Assembly (NCBI RefSeq): GCF_001641635.1
Contig: NZ_LUUB01000106.1
Span: 125,262 to 189,261, forward strand
Direction of reading: 5' to 3'
Length of the DNA stretch: 64,000 bases
Source of the DNA: Bradyrhizobium centrolobii
GTDB taxonomy: Bacteria; Pseudomonadota; Alphaproteobacteria; Rhizobiales; Xanthobacteraceae
The translations under genes and the position numbers were made by a program. Position 1 is the stretch's first letter. Each line of letters begins with the position of its first letter. Positions 52,158 through 60,468 of this stretch are shown in pieces. Below the pieces are notes generated by a model. It was not told the DNA's origin. It was given only the letters and a program-made list of their open reading frames with translations, and searched no databases.

Positions 52158-52702
52158 TGTAAGTAGCGCAGGGAATCGGAACGGGTTAGCCGGAGTCCGG
52201 CTGGAGCCGGCGCCGGGAGACTAGCCATCAACAAGGTAAAATAGACTTATTCGAGGTAGGTAATTGGCTACCAAACCTTGGCAAGCCAAGAGTCTTTCAA
52301 GGTAGAAATTCTGCAAAAGAAAGACGAAATCCTCCATCCACCCGGTTGATCGCATTTCTAAACTGCGGCGAGAAGCTCGCGACAAAGTGGCTTGATCGGC
52401 GACGGGGTTTTTCGTTGACAAGTCCATTTTATTTGTACAACCGTACAAATCGAAGCGTCCAAGGTCGGGGTGCTCGGGTTACCTCGACGTAACCACGACA
52501 TCGCTCCCCGCTGTTGGCAATCGGAACGCTCGGCTTGCGCCGAATGGTCGCCAAACGTCCGATTGACAATGAGGGCGCGAAGGACGCCATGTGGCGCGCG
52601 ACATGGCGCGCGACATGGCTCGCGTGTGAGCTAAGGTGAGGCAAGGACCGGGCACTCGGTTCAGGGCACAAAAGGTCAGGAATTAAGGGGAGGGACAGTC
52701 TG
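52158..52702. other. Intergenic region, 545 bases, promoter area of the second Liv operon
   Basis: No supportable gene. Positions 52220-52450 are markedly AT-richer than the surroundings and hold a TTGACA box at 52415-52420 and a perfect palindrome at 52431-52450. Further on, 52589-52622 carries a short tandem repeat of a 12-base GCGCGACATG-type unit. The likely ribosome site of livK is the AAGGGGAGGGA at about 52686. Confidence 0.6.
52431..52450. promoter_or_regulatory. Perfect 8+4+8 palindrome, candidate operator
   Basis: Half-sites ATTTGTAC and GTACAAAT separated by AACC. It lies 11 bases downstream of a TTGACA box and about 250 bases before livK. The symmetry and spacing fit a dimeric TetR-type repressor site overlapping a promoter. 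No regulator gene is adjacent, so the binding protein is unknown. Confidence 0.5.
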
Positions 52703-53881
52703 ATGTTCGAACGCAAACAGTTTTCTCGGGTCGCTGCGGCGGCCGCCATCGCGGGCCTTGCAGCCGTCGCGCCCGCCAAGGCGGCGGACAGCGTCAAGGT
52801 CGGCCTGATCCTGCCGATGACCGGCGGCCAGGCCTCGACCGGCAAGCAGATCGAGAACGCGATCAAGCTCTACATGCAGCAGAACGGCGACACGGTCGCC
52901 AGCAAGAAGGTCGAGATCATCGTCAAGGACGATGCCGCGATTCCCGACAAGACCAAGACCGCCGCGCAGGAACTGATCGTCAACGAGAAGGTCAATTTCA
53001 TCGCCGGCTTCGGCGTGACGCCGGCGGCGCTCGCCGCTGCGCCGCTCGCAACGCAGGCAAAGATCCCGGAAGTCGTGATGGCGGCCGGCACCTCCATTAT
53101 CACCGAGCGCTCGCCCTACATCGTGCGCACCAGCTTCACGCTGGCGCAGTCCTCCACGATCATCGGCGACTGGGCGGTGAAGAACGGCATCAAGAAGGTC
53201 GCGACGCTGACCTCGGACTACGCGCCGGGCAATGACGCGCTCAACTTCTTCAAGGAGCACTTCACCGCCGGCGGCGGCGAGGTGGTCGAAGAGGTCAAGG
53301 TGCCGCTCGCCAACCCCGACTTCGCGCCGTTCCTGCAGCGCATGAAGGACGCCAAGCCCGACGCGATCTTCGTGTTCGTGCCGGCGGGCCAGGGCGGCAA
53401 CTTCATGAAGCAGTATGCTGAGCGCGGGCTCGACAAGGCCGGCATCAAGGTGATCGGACCGGGCGACGTCACTGACGATGACCTTCTCAACAACATGGGC
53501 GACGCCGTGCTCGGCACGGTCACCGCGCACCTTTATTCCGCGGCCCATCCCTCGCAGATGAACAAGGATTTCGTCGCAGCCTACAAGAAAGCGTACAACA
53601 CCCGTCCCGGCTTCATGGCGGTGAGCGGCTATGACGGCATCCACCTGATCTACGAGGCGTTGAAGAAGACCAACGGCGATACTGACGGCACCAAGCTGAT
53701 CGAGGCCATGAAGGGTCAGAAGTGGGAGAGCCCGCGCGGCCCGATCTCGATCGACCCGGAGACCCGCGACATCGTGCAGAACATCTACATCCGCAAGGTC
53801 GAGAAGGTCGACGGCGAGCTCTACAACGTCGAGTTCGCGACCTTCGAGGCCGTCAAGGATCTCGGCAAGACCAAGAAGTGA
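52703..53881 (+). CDS. Liv-type ABC transporter substrate-binding protein
   Basis: 392 residues. The signal peptide ends near APAKA. The mature chain has VGLILPMTGGQASTGKQIENAIKLYMQQNG, DDAAIPDKTKTAAQELIVNEKVNFIAGFG and AGTSIITERSPYIVRTSFTLAQSS, the type I periplasmic binding fold. It differs from the first operon's binding protein throughout, so the two systems serve different ligands. Possible ligands are branched-chain or aromatic acids. It is the first gene of a five-gene operon and its stop codon is the first arm of a hairpin. Confidence 0.93.
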   Translation: MFERKQFSRVAAAAAIAGLAAVAPAKAADSVKVGLILPMTGGQASTGKQIENAIKLYMQQNGDTVASKKVEIIVKDDAAIPDKTKTAAQELIVNEKVNFIAGFGVTPAALAAAPLATQAKIPEVVMAAGTSIITERSPYIVRTSFTLAQSSTIIGDWAVKNGIKKVATLTSDYAPGNDALNFFKEHFTAGGGEVVEEVKVPLANPDFAPFLQRMKDAKPDAIFVFVPAGQGGNFMKQYAERGLDKAGIKVIGPGDVTDDDLLNNMGDAVLGTVTAHLYSAAHPSQMNKDFVAAYKKAYNTRPGFMAVSGYDGIHLIYEALKKTNGDTDGTKLIEAMKGQKWESPRGPISIDPETRDIVQNIYIRKVEKVDGELYNVEFATFEAVKDLGKTKK

Positions 53882-53898
53882 CGCGCGAAAGCGCGTCA
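53879..53898 (+). repeat. Hairpin including the livK stop codon
   Basis: TGACGCGC, loop GAAA, GCGCGTCA: an 8-base perfect stem with a GNRA-type tetraloop whose first three bases are the stop codon. No T-run follows, so full termination is unlikely. It should block 3'-exonuclease decay and favour livK over the downstream permease genes. Confidence 0.8.
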
Positions 53899-53920
53899 TC
53901 CCGGAGCGCGCTTAGCGCGC

Positions 53921-53950
53921 ATCTCTGATGCGCAATTGCGCATCAGAGAT
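53921..53950. repeat. Perfect 30-base palindrome in the livK-livH gap
   Basis: A loop-less perfect palindrome of 15+15 bases centred on GCGCAATTGCGC. It is part of a repeat spanning about 53895-54006 that begins GTCATCCCGG and ends CCCCGGAATGAC. The same centre, TGCGCAATTGCGCA, occurs in the repeats at 58643 and 60685. Confidence 0.85.
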
Positions 53951-54036
53951 CTCGAAGCTGTTGAAACGAGATTCCGGGTTCAGCGCTGCGCGCTGCCCCG
54001 GAATGACGAGCGCTTACCAGGAACACTCCACTTTCG

Positions 54037-54912
54037 ATGACCGCAATCCTCACCAACCTGTTCGATGGCGTTGCCTACGGCATGCTGCTGTTCGTGCTCG
54101 CCTGCGGGCTCGCGGTCACGCTCGGCCTGATGAACTTCGTCAATCTCGCCCATGGCGCCTTCGCCATGGCCGGCGGCTATGTCTGCATGGTGCTGGTCAA
54201 CCGGATGGGCTGGCCGTTCTTCGCCGCTCTGCCGCTCGCCTTCGTCTCCGCAGCCGCGATCGGCATCGCGCTCGAGCGGACGCTCTACCGCCATCTCTAC
54301 ACGCGCAGCCATCTCGATCAGGTGCTGTTCACCATCGGCCTGACCTTCATGTCGGTCGCGGCGGTCGACTACATCCAGGGATCCTCGCGGGTCTTCATCA
54401 ATTTGCCGGCTGCGCTCCAGGGTCAGTTCGACGTGTTCGGCATCGGCATCGGCCGCTACCGGCTGATGATCATCGTGATCTGCGGCCTCCTGACCATCGG
54501 CCTCCAGATGGTGCTGGCCAAGACCCGCTTCGGCAGCCGCCTGCGCGCCGCGGTCGATGATCCCCGCGCCGCGAGCGGCCTCGGCATCAACGTGCCACAG
54601 GTGTTCGCCTTCACATTTGCATTCAGCTGCGGGCTCGCCGGCCTCGGCGGCGCGCTGAGCGCCGAGATCCTCGGCCTCGACCCGTATTTCCCGCTGAAGT
54701 TCATGATCTACTTCCTGATCGTGGTCACCGTCGGCGGTTCGTCCTCGATCACCGGTCCGTTCCTGGCCTCGCTCCTGCTCGGCATCGGCGACGTCGCCGG
54801 CAAATATTACGTGCCGAAGATGGGCCCGTTCGTGATCTACACCATGATGATCGTGATCCTGATCTGGCGTCCGAACGGCCTGTTCGGCCGCGCGTTGAGT
54901 CCAAGCCGATGA
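54037..54912 (+). CDS. livH: Liv-type ABC transporter permease (LivH-like)
   Basis: 291 residues, about 8 transmembrane helices. LFDGVAYGMLLFVLACGLAVTLGLMNFVNLAHGAFAMAGGY is the LivH start region, with GSRLRAAVDDPRAASGLGI and IVVTVGGSSSITGPFLA later. It overlaps livM by 4 bases (ATGA). Separated from livK by a 155-base repeat region. Confidence 0.92.
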   Translation: MTAILTNLFDGVAYGMLLFVLACGLAVTLGLMNFVNLAHGAFAMAGGYVCMVLVNRMGWPFFAALPLAFVSAAAIGIALERTLYRHLYTRSHLDQVLFTIGLTFMSVAAVDYIQGSSRVFINLPAALQGQFDVFGIGIGRYRLMIIVICGLLTIGLQMVLAKTRFGSRLRAAVDDPRAASGLGINVPQVFAFTFAFSCGLAGLGGALSAEILGLDPYFPLKFMIYFLIVVTVGGSSSITGPFLASLLLGIGDVAGKYYVPKMGPFVIYTMMIVILIWRPNGLFGRALSPSR

Positions 54913-55937
54913 ACGCTGCTTCCGACGTCGGTAATCACGCCCAGCGCCAGGCGCGCTGGCATTATGGCGAAGTCGCCTTCTGGCTCATCGTGCTTGCCTG
55001 CGGCTTCCTGTTCCCCACGCGCTATCTGATCATGACCGACATCCTGCGGCTGGCGCTGTTCGCGATGTCGCTCGACCTCATCCTCGGCTATGCCGGCATC
55101 GTCTCGCTCGGCCACGCCGCCTTCTTCGGCGTCGGCGCTTATGCGGCGGGGCTTCTCGCCTTGCATGGCATCATCAACGAGCCCGTGCTGGCGCTGCTCG
55201 CGGCCGGTCTTGCCGCCATGGTGCTCGGCTTTGCCACCAGCTTCCTGGTGATCCGCGGCGTCGATCTCACCCGGCTGATGGTGACGCTCGGCATCGCGCT
55301 GCTGCTGGAAGCGCTCGCCGAGCGCTTCTCCAACATCACGGGCGGCACCGACGGCCTGCAGGGCATCGAGATGCAGCCGATCTTCGGCCAGATCCCGTTC
55401 GACATGTTCGGCAAGGCCGGTTTCTTCTACTCGCTTGCCGTACTCTTCCTTTTGTTCCTGCTCGCGCGCCGCGTCGTGCATTCGCCGTTCGGCCTGTCGC
55501 TGCGCGCGATCAAGAACAATCCCTTGCGCGCCGCCGCGATCGGCATCCCCGTCAACCGCCGCCTGATCGCGATCTACACGCTCGCGGCGTTCTATGCCGG
55601 CATTGCGGGCGCGCTGTTCACCCAGACCACGGCGATCGCCTCGCTCGACGTGTTCGCCTTCGAGCGCTCCGCCGACCTGATGCTGGTGCTCGTCATCGGC
55701 GGCACCGGCTATCTCTATGGCGGCCTGATCGGCGCGGTGGTGTTCCGCATGCTCCAGGAACTGTTCTCCACCATCACGCCGCAATACTGGCAGTTCTGGA
55801 TCGGCCTCGTGCTGGTCGTGATCGTGCTGGTCGGTCGCCAGCGCCTGCACCGCTGGGTGCTGTACGTGCCGAACCTGATCATCAAGCAGGTGGCCGGGCG
55901 CAAGGCCGTCGTCGCCGTGCCGGAGAGCGACGTATGA
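54909..55937 (+). CDS. livM: Liv-type ABC transporter permease (LivM-like)
   Basis: 342 residues and 9-10 helices. The signature reads SLDLILGYAGIVSLGHAAFFGVGAYAAGLLA, then FLVIRGVDLTRLMVTLG, GLSLRAIKNNPLRAAAIGIPV and VIGGTGYLYGGLIGA. It pairs with LivH in the membrane. 4-base overlaps on both sides show tight translational coupling. Confidence 0.93.
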   Translation: MNAASDVGNHAQRQARWHYGEVAFWLIVLACGFLFPTRYLIMTDILRLALFAMSLDLILGYAGIVSLGHAAFFGVGAYAAGLLALHGIINEPVLALLAAGLAAMVLGFATSFLVIRGVDLTRLMVTLGIALLLEALAERFSNITGGTDGLQGIEMQPIFGQIPFDMFGKAGFFYSLAVLFLLFLLARRVVHSPFGLSLRAIKNNPLRAAAIGIPVNRRLIAIYTLAAFYAGIAGALFTQTTAIASLDVFAFERSADLMLVLVIGGTGYLYGGLIGAVVFRMLQELFSTITPQYWQFWIGLVLVVIVLVGRQRLHRWVLYVPNLIIKQVAGRKAVVAVPESDV

Positions 55938-56689
55938 CCATCGCGCTCGAAACCCTGAATCTCGAAAAGACCTTCGGCGGCCTGCGCGTCACCCGCGATC
56001 TCTCGCTCAAGATCGAGCAGGGCGCCCGCCACGCGCTGATCGGCCCGAATGGCGCCGGCAAGACCACGGTGATCAACCAGCTCACCGGCGTGCTCAAGCC
56101 GAATAGTGGCCGCATCCTGCTCGAAGGCCAGGACATCACCGATCTGCCCGTCCACAAGCGCGTGCTGCGCGGCCTGTCGCGCACCTTCCAGATCAACCAG
56201 CTCTATCCTGACCTGACCCCGCTCGAGACCATCGGCCTCGCCGTCTCCGAGCGGCTCGGCCATGGCGGCGACTGGTGGCGACGGATGGGCACGCGCAATG
56301 ACGTCAATGACGAGATCGCCGATCTCTTGACGCGCTTCCATCTGCTCGACGTCATGAACGAGCAGACCGTGACGCTGCCTTACGGCAAGCAGCGCCTGCT
56401 CGAGATCGCGGTCGCGATCGCGGCCAAGCCGCGCGTGCTGCTGCTGGATGAGCCCGCCGCCGGCGTGCCCGAGAGCGAGCGCCACGACATTCTGGCGGTC
56501 GTCGGCGCGCTGCCGCGCGACGTTACCGTGCTCCTGATCGAGCACGATATGGATCTCGTCTTCTCCTTTGCCGACCGCATCTCGGTGCTGGTCTCGGGCG
56601 CGCTCCTCACTGAAGGTCCGCCCGACCAGGTCGCACGCGACCCGCAGGTCAAGGCCGTCTATCTCGGCGAGGAGGCGGTCAATGTCTGA
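55934..56689 (+). CDS. livG: Liv-type ABC transporter ATP-binding protein (LivG-like)
   Basis: 251 residues. Walker A is IGPNGAGKTTVINQ, the GLSRTFQINQLYPDLTPLETI segment marks LivG, the signature is LPYGKQRLLEIAVAI and Walker B is VLLLDEPAAGVPESE, with the switch His in LIEHDMDLVFS. Overlaps livM by 4 and livF by 8 bases. Confidence 0.94.
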   Translation: MTIALETLNLEKTFGGLRVTRDLSLKIEQGARHALIGPNGAGKTTVINQLTGVLKPNSGRILLEGQDITDLPVHKRVLRGLSRTFQINQLYPDLTPLETIGLAVSERLGHGGDWWRRMGTRNDVNDEIADLLTRFHLLDVMNEQTVTLPYGKQRLLEIAVAIAAKPRVLLLDEPAAGVPESERHDILAVVGALPRDVTVLLIEHDMDLVFSFADRISVLVSGALLTEGPPDQVARDPQVKAVYLGEEAVNV

Positions 56690-57398
56690 CCTGCTCGCGA
56701 TCGACTCACTTCGCGCCGGCTATGGGGAGGCGGTGGTGCTGCCCAACATGTCCCTACGCCTCGCGGAGGGCCAGGTGCTGGCGCTTCTGGGGCGCAACGG
56801 CACCGGCAAGACCACGCTGATCAACTCCATCGTTGGCGTCACCCGCCGCTTCTCCGGCTCGGTCGGGCTTGCCGGTACCGACGTGACGACCTTGCGGCCC
56901 GACCAGCGGGCGCGGGCCGGCATCGGCTGGGTGCCGCAGGAGCGCAACATCTTCCGCTCGCTGACGGTGGAAGAGAACATGACCGCGGTGGCGCAGCCCG
57001 GCCCCTGGACGGTCGAGAAGGTCTACGAGATGTTCCCGCGGCTCAAGGAGCGGCGGAGCAACTTTGGCAACCAGCTTTCCGGCGGCGAGCAGCAGATGCT
57101 GGCGATCGGCCGCGCGCTCACCCTCAATCCGAAGGTCCTGCTGCTGGACGAGCCGACCGAGGGCCTTGCCCCCATCATTGTCGAGGAGCTCCTCAAGGCG
57201 ATCGGGACCATCACCCGGGCAGGCGGCATCTGCTCGATCATCGTCGAGCAGAATGCGCAAAAGATTCTGGGGCTTGCCGACCGCGTTGTGATATTGGAGC
57301 GCGGAACGATCGTCCACGACGCCCCGAGCGCCGCGCTGAAGGCCGACCCCTCGGTCCTCGAGCGCCATCTCGGCGTCGCCGGGGCGGCCGCCCACTAG
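56682..57398 (+). CDS. livF: Liv-type ABC transporter ATP-binding protein (LivF-like)
   Basis: 238 residues, standard LivF length. Walker A is LLGRNGTGKTTLINS, GWVPQERNIFRSLTVEENM is diagnostic, the signature LSGGEQQMLAIGRAL and Walker B VLLLDEPTEGLAP follow, then IIVEQNAQKIL. The ATG at 56682 lies inside the end of livG. It closes the operon; a copy of the 53-base repeat begins 7 bases after its stop. Confidence 0.94.
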   Translation: MSDLLAIDSLRAGYGEAVVLPNMSLRLAEGQVLALLGRNGTGKTTLINSIVGVTRRFSGSVGLAGTDVTTLRPDQRARAGIGWVPQERNIFRSLTVEENMTAVAQPGPWTVEKVYEMFPRLKERRSNFGNQLSGGEQQMLAIGRALTLNPKVLLLDEPTEGLAPIIVEELLKAIGTITRAGGICSIIVEQNAQKILGLADRVVILERGTIVHDAPSAALKADPSVLERHLGVAGAAAH

Positions 57399-57404
57399 TC
57401 TGTC

Positions 57405-57457
57405 TGACGCGTTTTCTTCACGCGAACCGGTATCCACTTCGCTTGAAAACGCTATAG
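57405..57457 (+). repeat. 53-base dispersed repeat, copy B
   Basis: Matches 35564-35616 at 48 of 53 positions. In this copy the ends form an inverted pair (GCGTTTTC and GAAAACGC), giving a possible long hairpin. It lies between livF and the MetE-like gene and could act as a terminator or processing site. Confidence 0.85.
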
Positions 57458-57477
57458 AAAATTCGGGAGTGAACCCA

Positions 57478-58596
57478 ATGCAGCGAACCAAAGCCCCGTT
57501 CCGCGCCGACGAAGTCGGCAGCCTCCTGCGCCCCGCCAAGATCAAGGAAGCCCGCGCGAAGCTCGAGAAGGGCGAGATCTCGGCCGATGACCTGCGCAAG
57601 GTCGAGGACATGGAGATCGAGAAGGTCGTGCACAAGCAGGCCTCGATCGGCCTGAAGCTCGCAACCGACGGTGAATTCCGCCGCTCCTGGTGGCATTTCG
57701 ACTTCCTGGCCAAGCTCACCGGCTGCGAAATGTTCCACCCGGAGACGGGCATCCAGTTCGCGGGCGTCGAGACGCGGCATGACGCGGTGCGGGTGATCGG
57801 CAAGCTCGACTTCCCCGACAACCACCCGATGCTGGATCACTTCCGCTTCCTGAAGAAGTATGCCGACCAGGCCCACGTCACCGCCAAGATGACGATCCCG
57901 TCGCCGGCGGTGCTGCACTTCCGCGGCGGCCGCAAGTCGATCTCCAAGGACGTCTATCCCGATCTCGACGCCTTCTACGAGGACCTCGGCAGGACCTACC
58001 GCAAGGCTGTGAAGGCCTTCTACGACGCCGGCTGCCGCTATCTCCAGTTCGACGACACGGTCTGGGCCTATCTCTGCTCGCAGGACGAATTGAAGAAGGC
58101 GCGCGAGCGCGGCGACAATCCCGACGGCCTCCAGCAGATCTACGCGCGCATCATCAACTACGCGCTCGCCGAGAAGCCGGCCGACATGGTGATCTCGACC
58201 CACGTCTGCCGCGGCAATTTCCGCTCGACCTGGATCTCCTCGGGCGGCTACGAGCCGGTCGCCGAGACCCTGCTCGCCGGCACGAATTACGACGGCTACT
58301 TCCTGGAATACGACTCGGACCGCGCCGGCGGCTTCGAGCCGTTGCGCTTCCTGCCCAAGGGCAACAAGGTTGTCGTGGTCGGTGTCATCACCTCGAAGTT
58401 CGGCGAGCTCGAGAAGAAGGACGACATCAAGCGCCGTCTCGAAGAAGCCGCGAAGTTCGCCCCGCTGGAGCAGCTCGCGCTCTCCCCACAATGCGGCTTC
58501 GCCTCGACCGAGGAAGGCAACATCCTCTCCGAAGAGGAGCAGTGGGCCAAGCTCGGCCTCGCCGTCGAGATCGCGAAGGAGGTGTGGGGCAATTAA
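57478..58596 (+). CDS. MetE-like cobalamin-independent methionine synthase family protein
   Basis: About 372 residues corresponding to the C-terminal catalytic barrel of MetE: RADEVGSLLRPAKIKEAR, LATDGEFRRSWWHFDFL, YLQFDDTVWAY, STHVCRGNFRSTW, FFLEYDSDRAGGFEPLRF-like and SPQCGFASTEEGN. The zinc set His-x-Cys, Glu and Cys is present. It lacks the N-terminal MetE domain, so it likely transfers a methyl group from a simpler donor or acts on a related thiol. A GGGAG ribosome site precedes ATG 57478. Confidence 0.85.
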   Translation: MQRTKAPFRADEVGSLLRPAKIKEARAKLEKGEISADDLRKVEDMEIEKVVHKQASIGLKLATDGEFRRSWWHFDFLAKLTGCEMFHPETGIQFAGVETRHDAVRVIGKLDFPDNHPMLDHFRFLKKYADQAHVTAKMTIPSPAVLHFRGGRKSISKDVYPDLDAFYEDLGRTYRKAVKAFYDAGCRYLQFDDTVWAYLCSQDELKKARERGDNPDGLQQIYARIINYALAEKPADMVISTHVCRGNFRSTWISSGGYEPVAETLLAGTNYDGYFLEYDSDRAGGFEPLRFLPKGNKVVVVGVITSKFGELEKKDDIKRRLEEAAKFAPLEQLALSPQCGFASTEEGNILSEEEQWAKLGLAVEIAKEVWGN

Positions 58597-58642
58597 GCCC
58601 CACGTCCTTCGGGTTAGGCGGAAATACCTCGCCACTCCCTCA

Positions 58643-58791
58643 GTGTCGTCCCGGCCTAGTGCGCAATTGCGCACGGGGGCCGGGACCCATAACCCCAGGG
58701 AGGAGTTTGGCGAAGACTAGTCGTTCGGTACCGCTACCTTAAGCAATCGATAGATTCCGCGGTATGGGTTCCGGCCTTCGCCGGGACGACG
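58643..58791 (+). repeat. Dispersed repeat with inverted ends, copy A
   Basis: Begins GTGTCGTCCCGG and ends CCGGGACGACGC, so its ends are inverted. The first 40 bases are identical to 60685-60724, including the palindrome TGCGCAATTGCGCA. A CCCCAGGGA-GAG word also recurs in both copies. It lies downstream of the MetE-like gene and at the 3' side of the DUF2167/M50 pair. Confidence 0.85.
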
Positions 58792-58816
58792 CTGAGTTTG
58801 CGGGCGCAATCTTCCG

Positions 58817-59542
58817 CTACGCAGGCCGCATCATCGGTCCCAGCATCTCGTGGACATCATAGGTCATGACCGCGAGCAGCGCCGCGAGCGCCAGATAGCC
58901 GCTGCCATATTCGAGCTTGGTCTGCAGCGGCACGCCGTAATAGGCGACGTTCTCCGGCGCATGGGGATCGTATCGCCACGCGTTGATGAGTTGCGGAACC
59001 GACAGCGCCACTACGATGAGAAGCATCGGGCTTGGCCGGTATATCATGAGCGCAACCAGGATCGGCGCGCCGAGGAGCCAGATCCGCGGGCTGAGAACGG
59101 CGGTCACCCGGCCGCCATCGAGCGGCGAGATCGGCAGCAGGTTGAACAGATTGAGGAACAGGCCCGCGTAGGAGATCGCGAGCAGCAATCCGCTGTCCTC
59201 CGATCTCGCCCACAGATACACCGCGAGCGCGGCGGCCGTTCCGACAACGGGACCCGCGAGCGCCACATAGGCTTCGGTCTCGACGTCGACCGGCTTGTCC
59301 TTGAGCGCGATCCAGGCGCCGACGAAGGGAATGAAGGCCGGTGCGCCCACGTCCAGGCCGCGCTGCCGCGCGGCGACGTAGTGCCCCATTTCATGCGCAA
59401 ACAATAGCGCGATGAAGCCCGCAGCATAGCGCCAGCCCCAGATCGTCGCGTAGACCGCGAGCGACAACAGCATGCTGCCGCCGCTGGTGGCGAGCTTTCC
59501 CCATTTCAGGCCGGAGAACAGCAGGTGGAAGATCGTCTTCAT
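58817..59542 (-). CDS. Site-2 protease (M50) family membrane metalloprotease
   Basis: 241 residues, about 6 hydrophobic helices. The zinc-binding HEMGH (near residue 50, LLFAHEMGHYVAARQRG) and the second-site NLLPISPLDGGR (about residues 135-146) are both intact, so intramembrane protease activity is likely. No PDZ or CBS domain. Translated from an ATG overlapping the DUF2167 stop (ATGA at 59539-59542), so the two membrane proteins are made together. Possible substrate or partner: the DUF2167 protein, which is inference. Confidence 0.9.
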   Translation of the reverse strand: MKTIFHLLFSGLKWGKLATSGGSMLLSLAVYATIWGWRYAAGFIALLFAHEMGHYVAARQRGLDVGAPAFIPFVGAWIALKDKPVDVETEAYVALAGPVVGTAAALAVYLWARSEDSGLLLAISYAGLFLNLFNLLPISPLDGGRVTAVLSPRIWLLGAPILVALMIYRPSPMLLIVVALSVPQLINAWRYDPHAPENVAYYGVPLQTKLEYGSGYLALAALLAVMTYDVHEMLGPMMRPA

Positions 59543-60468
59543 GCGGCCCCGCCGGCGGAATCGTCCCGCGGCTTGCGGCGGAAGAACTTCATCACCCCGG
59601 CGCCGAACACGGCCAGCCCGAAGATGATCGCCTTGGCGAATTTGAGCGCGAAGGCGAGCAGCACAGCAAACAGGCCGAGCTTCTTGGCCGCGACGCCGCC
59701 GACCAGCGCGAGCAGCCCATATTCGGCGATCCGGTCCGTGCTTGCGCTGAAGTTCTCGTAGCGCTTGCCGGACTGATAGGAGAGGTTGGCAAGCAATTCG
59801 TGGGCTACGGCCTTGTCGGTTGCGATCCGGTTCGAGTCGGACAACAGGTTCAGGCTGAAATAGCCTTCGCGCCCGAGTGCATAGGTATTGTAGTTGACGT
59901 CTTTTTCAGCGGTGTCCGGTGCGCCCTTGTCCTTGCCGAGCACCGACCACACCAGACGATGCGACATGGCATCGTAATTCGGCGGCTCGATCCAGCCGAT
60001 CAGCTCCATCTCGGGAAATCCGCGGGCGGCGCGATCCTTGTTCGATTCCTCGACGCCTTCCCTGAGGTTCTTCAGGAGGTCGTCGGCATTCCAGTCCTTA
60101 GCGGCATCATCCTTGATGTAGCCTTCCTTGATGTAGTTGATCACCACCAGCCAGCGGTCGTTCTGCCGGGTGCCGAGCACGAGGCCGACAAAGGTCGTGT
60201 CGCGAACCGTATTGCCGAGCGCGCGCAGAACCCGCGCTCCTTCGGCCTTCGGCACGAAGAAGTCGCCGGCCGGAATCTTCAACGTAGCCTGGTCGATCAG
60301 GGCGATGTCGGCCGGACCGGCGGTGCCAGCATTGCCGGCCGCCTGCCAAGCGGCGTTCAGTTCTGCTTTCCGCGCGGCTTCGCCGGACTGAGCACTTTGG
60401 GCGAGACCGGGCCGTGACCCCGCGATGACAAAAAGGATGGCGCCGACGACGGCAGCAAATTTCTTCAC
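59539..60468 (-). CDS. DUF2167 membrane-anchored protein
   Basis: 309 residues. A signal peptide (VVGAILFVIAGSRPGLAQ) leads to a periplasmic body with the DUF2167 run: LKIPAGDFFVPKAEGARVLRALGN, LVVINYIKEGYIKDDAAKDWNADDLLKNLREG, LIGWIEPPNYDAMSHRLVWS and YNTYALGREGYFSLNL. Two C-terminal hydrophobic helices (about 248-290) and a basic cytoplasmic end (FFRRKPRDD) follow. The function of the family is not established. First gene of a two-gene operon with the M50 protease. Confidence 0.88.
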   Translation of the reverse strand: MKKFAAVVGAILFVIAGSRPGLAQSAQSGEAARKAELNAAWQAAGNAGTAGPADIALIDQATLKIPAGDFFVPKAEGARVLRALGNTVRDTTFVGLVLGTRQNDRWLVVINYIKEGYIKDDAAKDWNADDLLKNLREGVEESNKDRAARGFPEMELIGWIEPPNYDAMSHRLVWSVLGKDKGAPDTAEKDVNYNTYALGREGYFSLNLLSDSNRIATDKAVAHELLANLSYQSGKRYENFSASTDRIAEYGLLALVGGVAAKKLGLFAVLLAFALKFAKAIIFGLAVFGAGVMKFFRRKPRDDSAGGAA

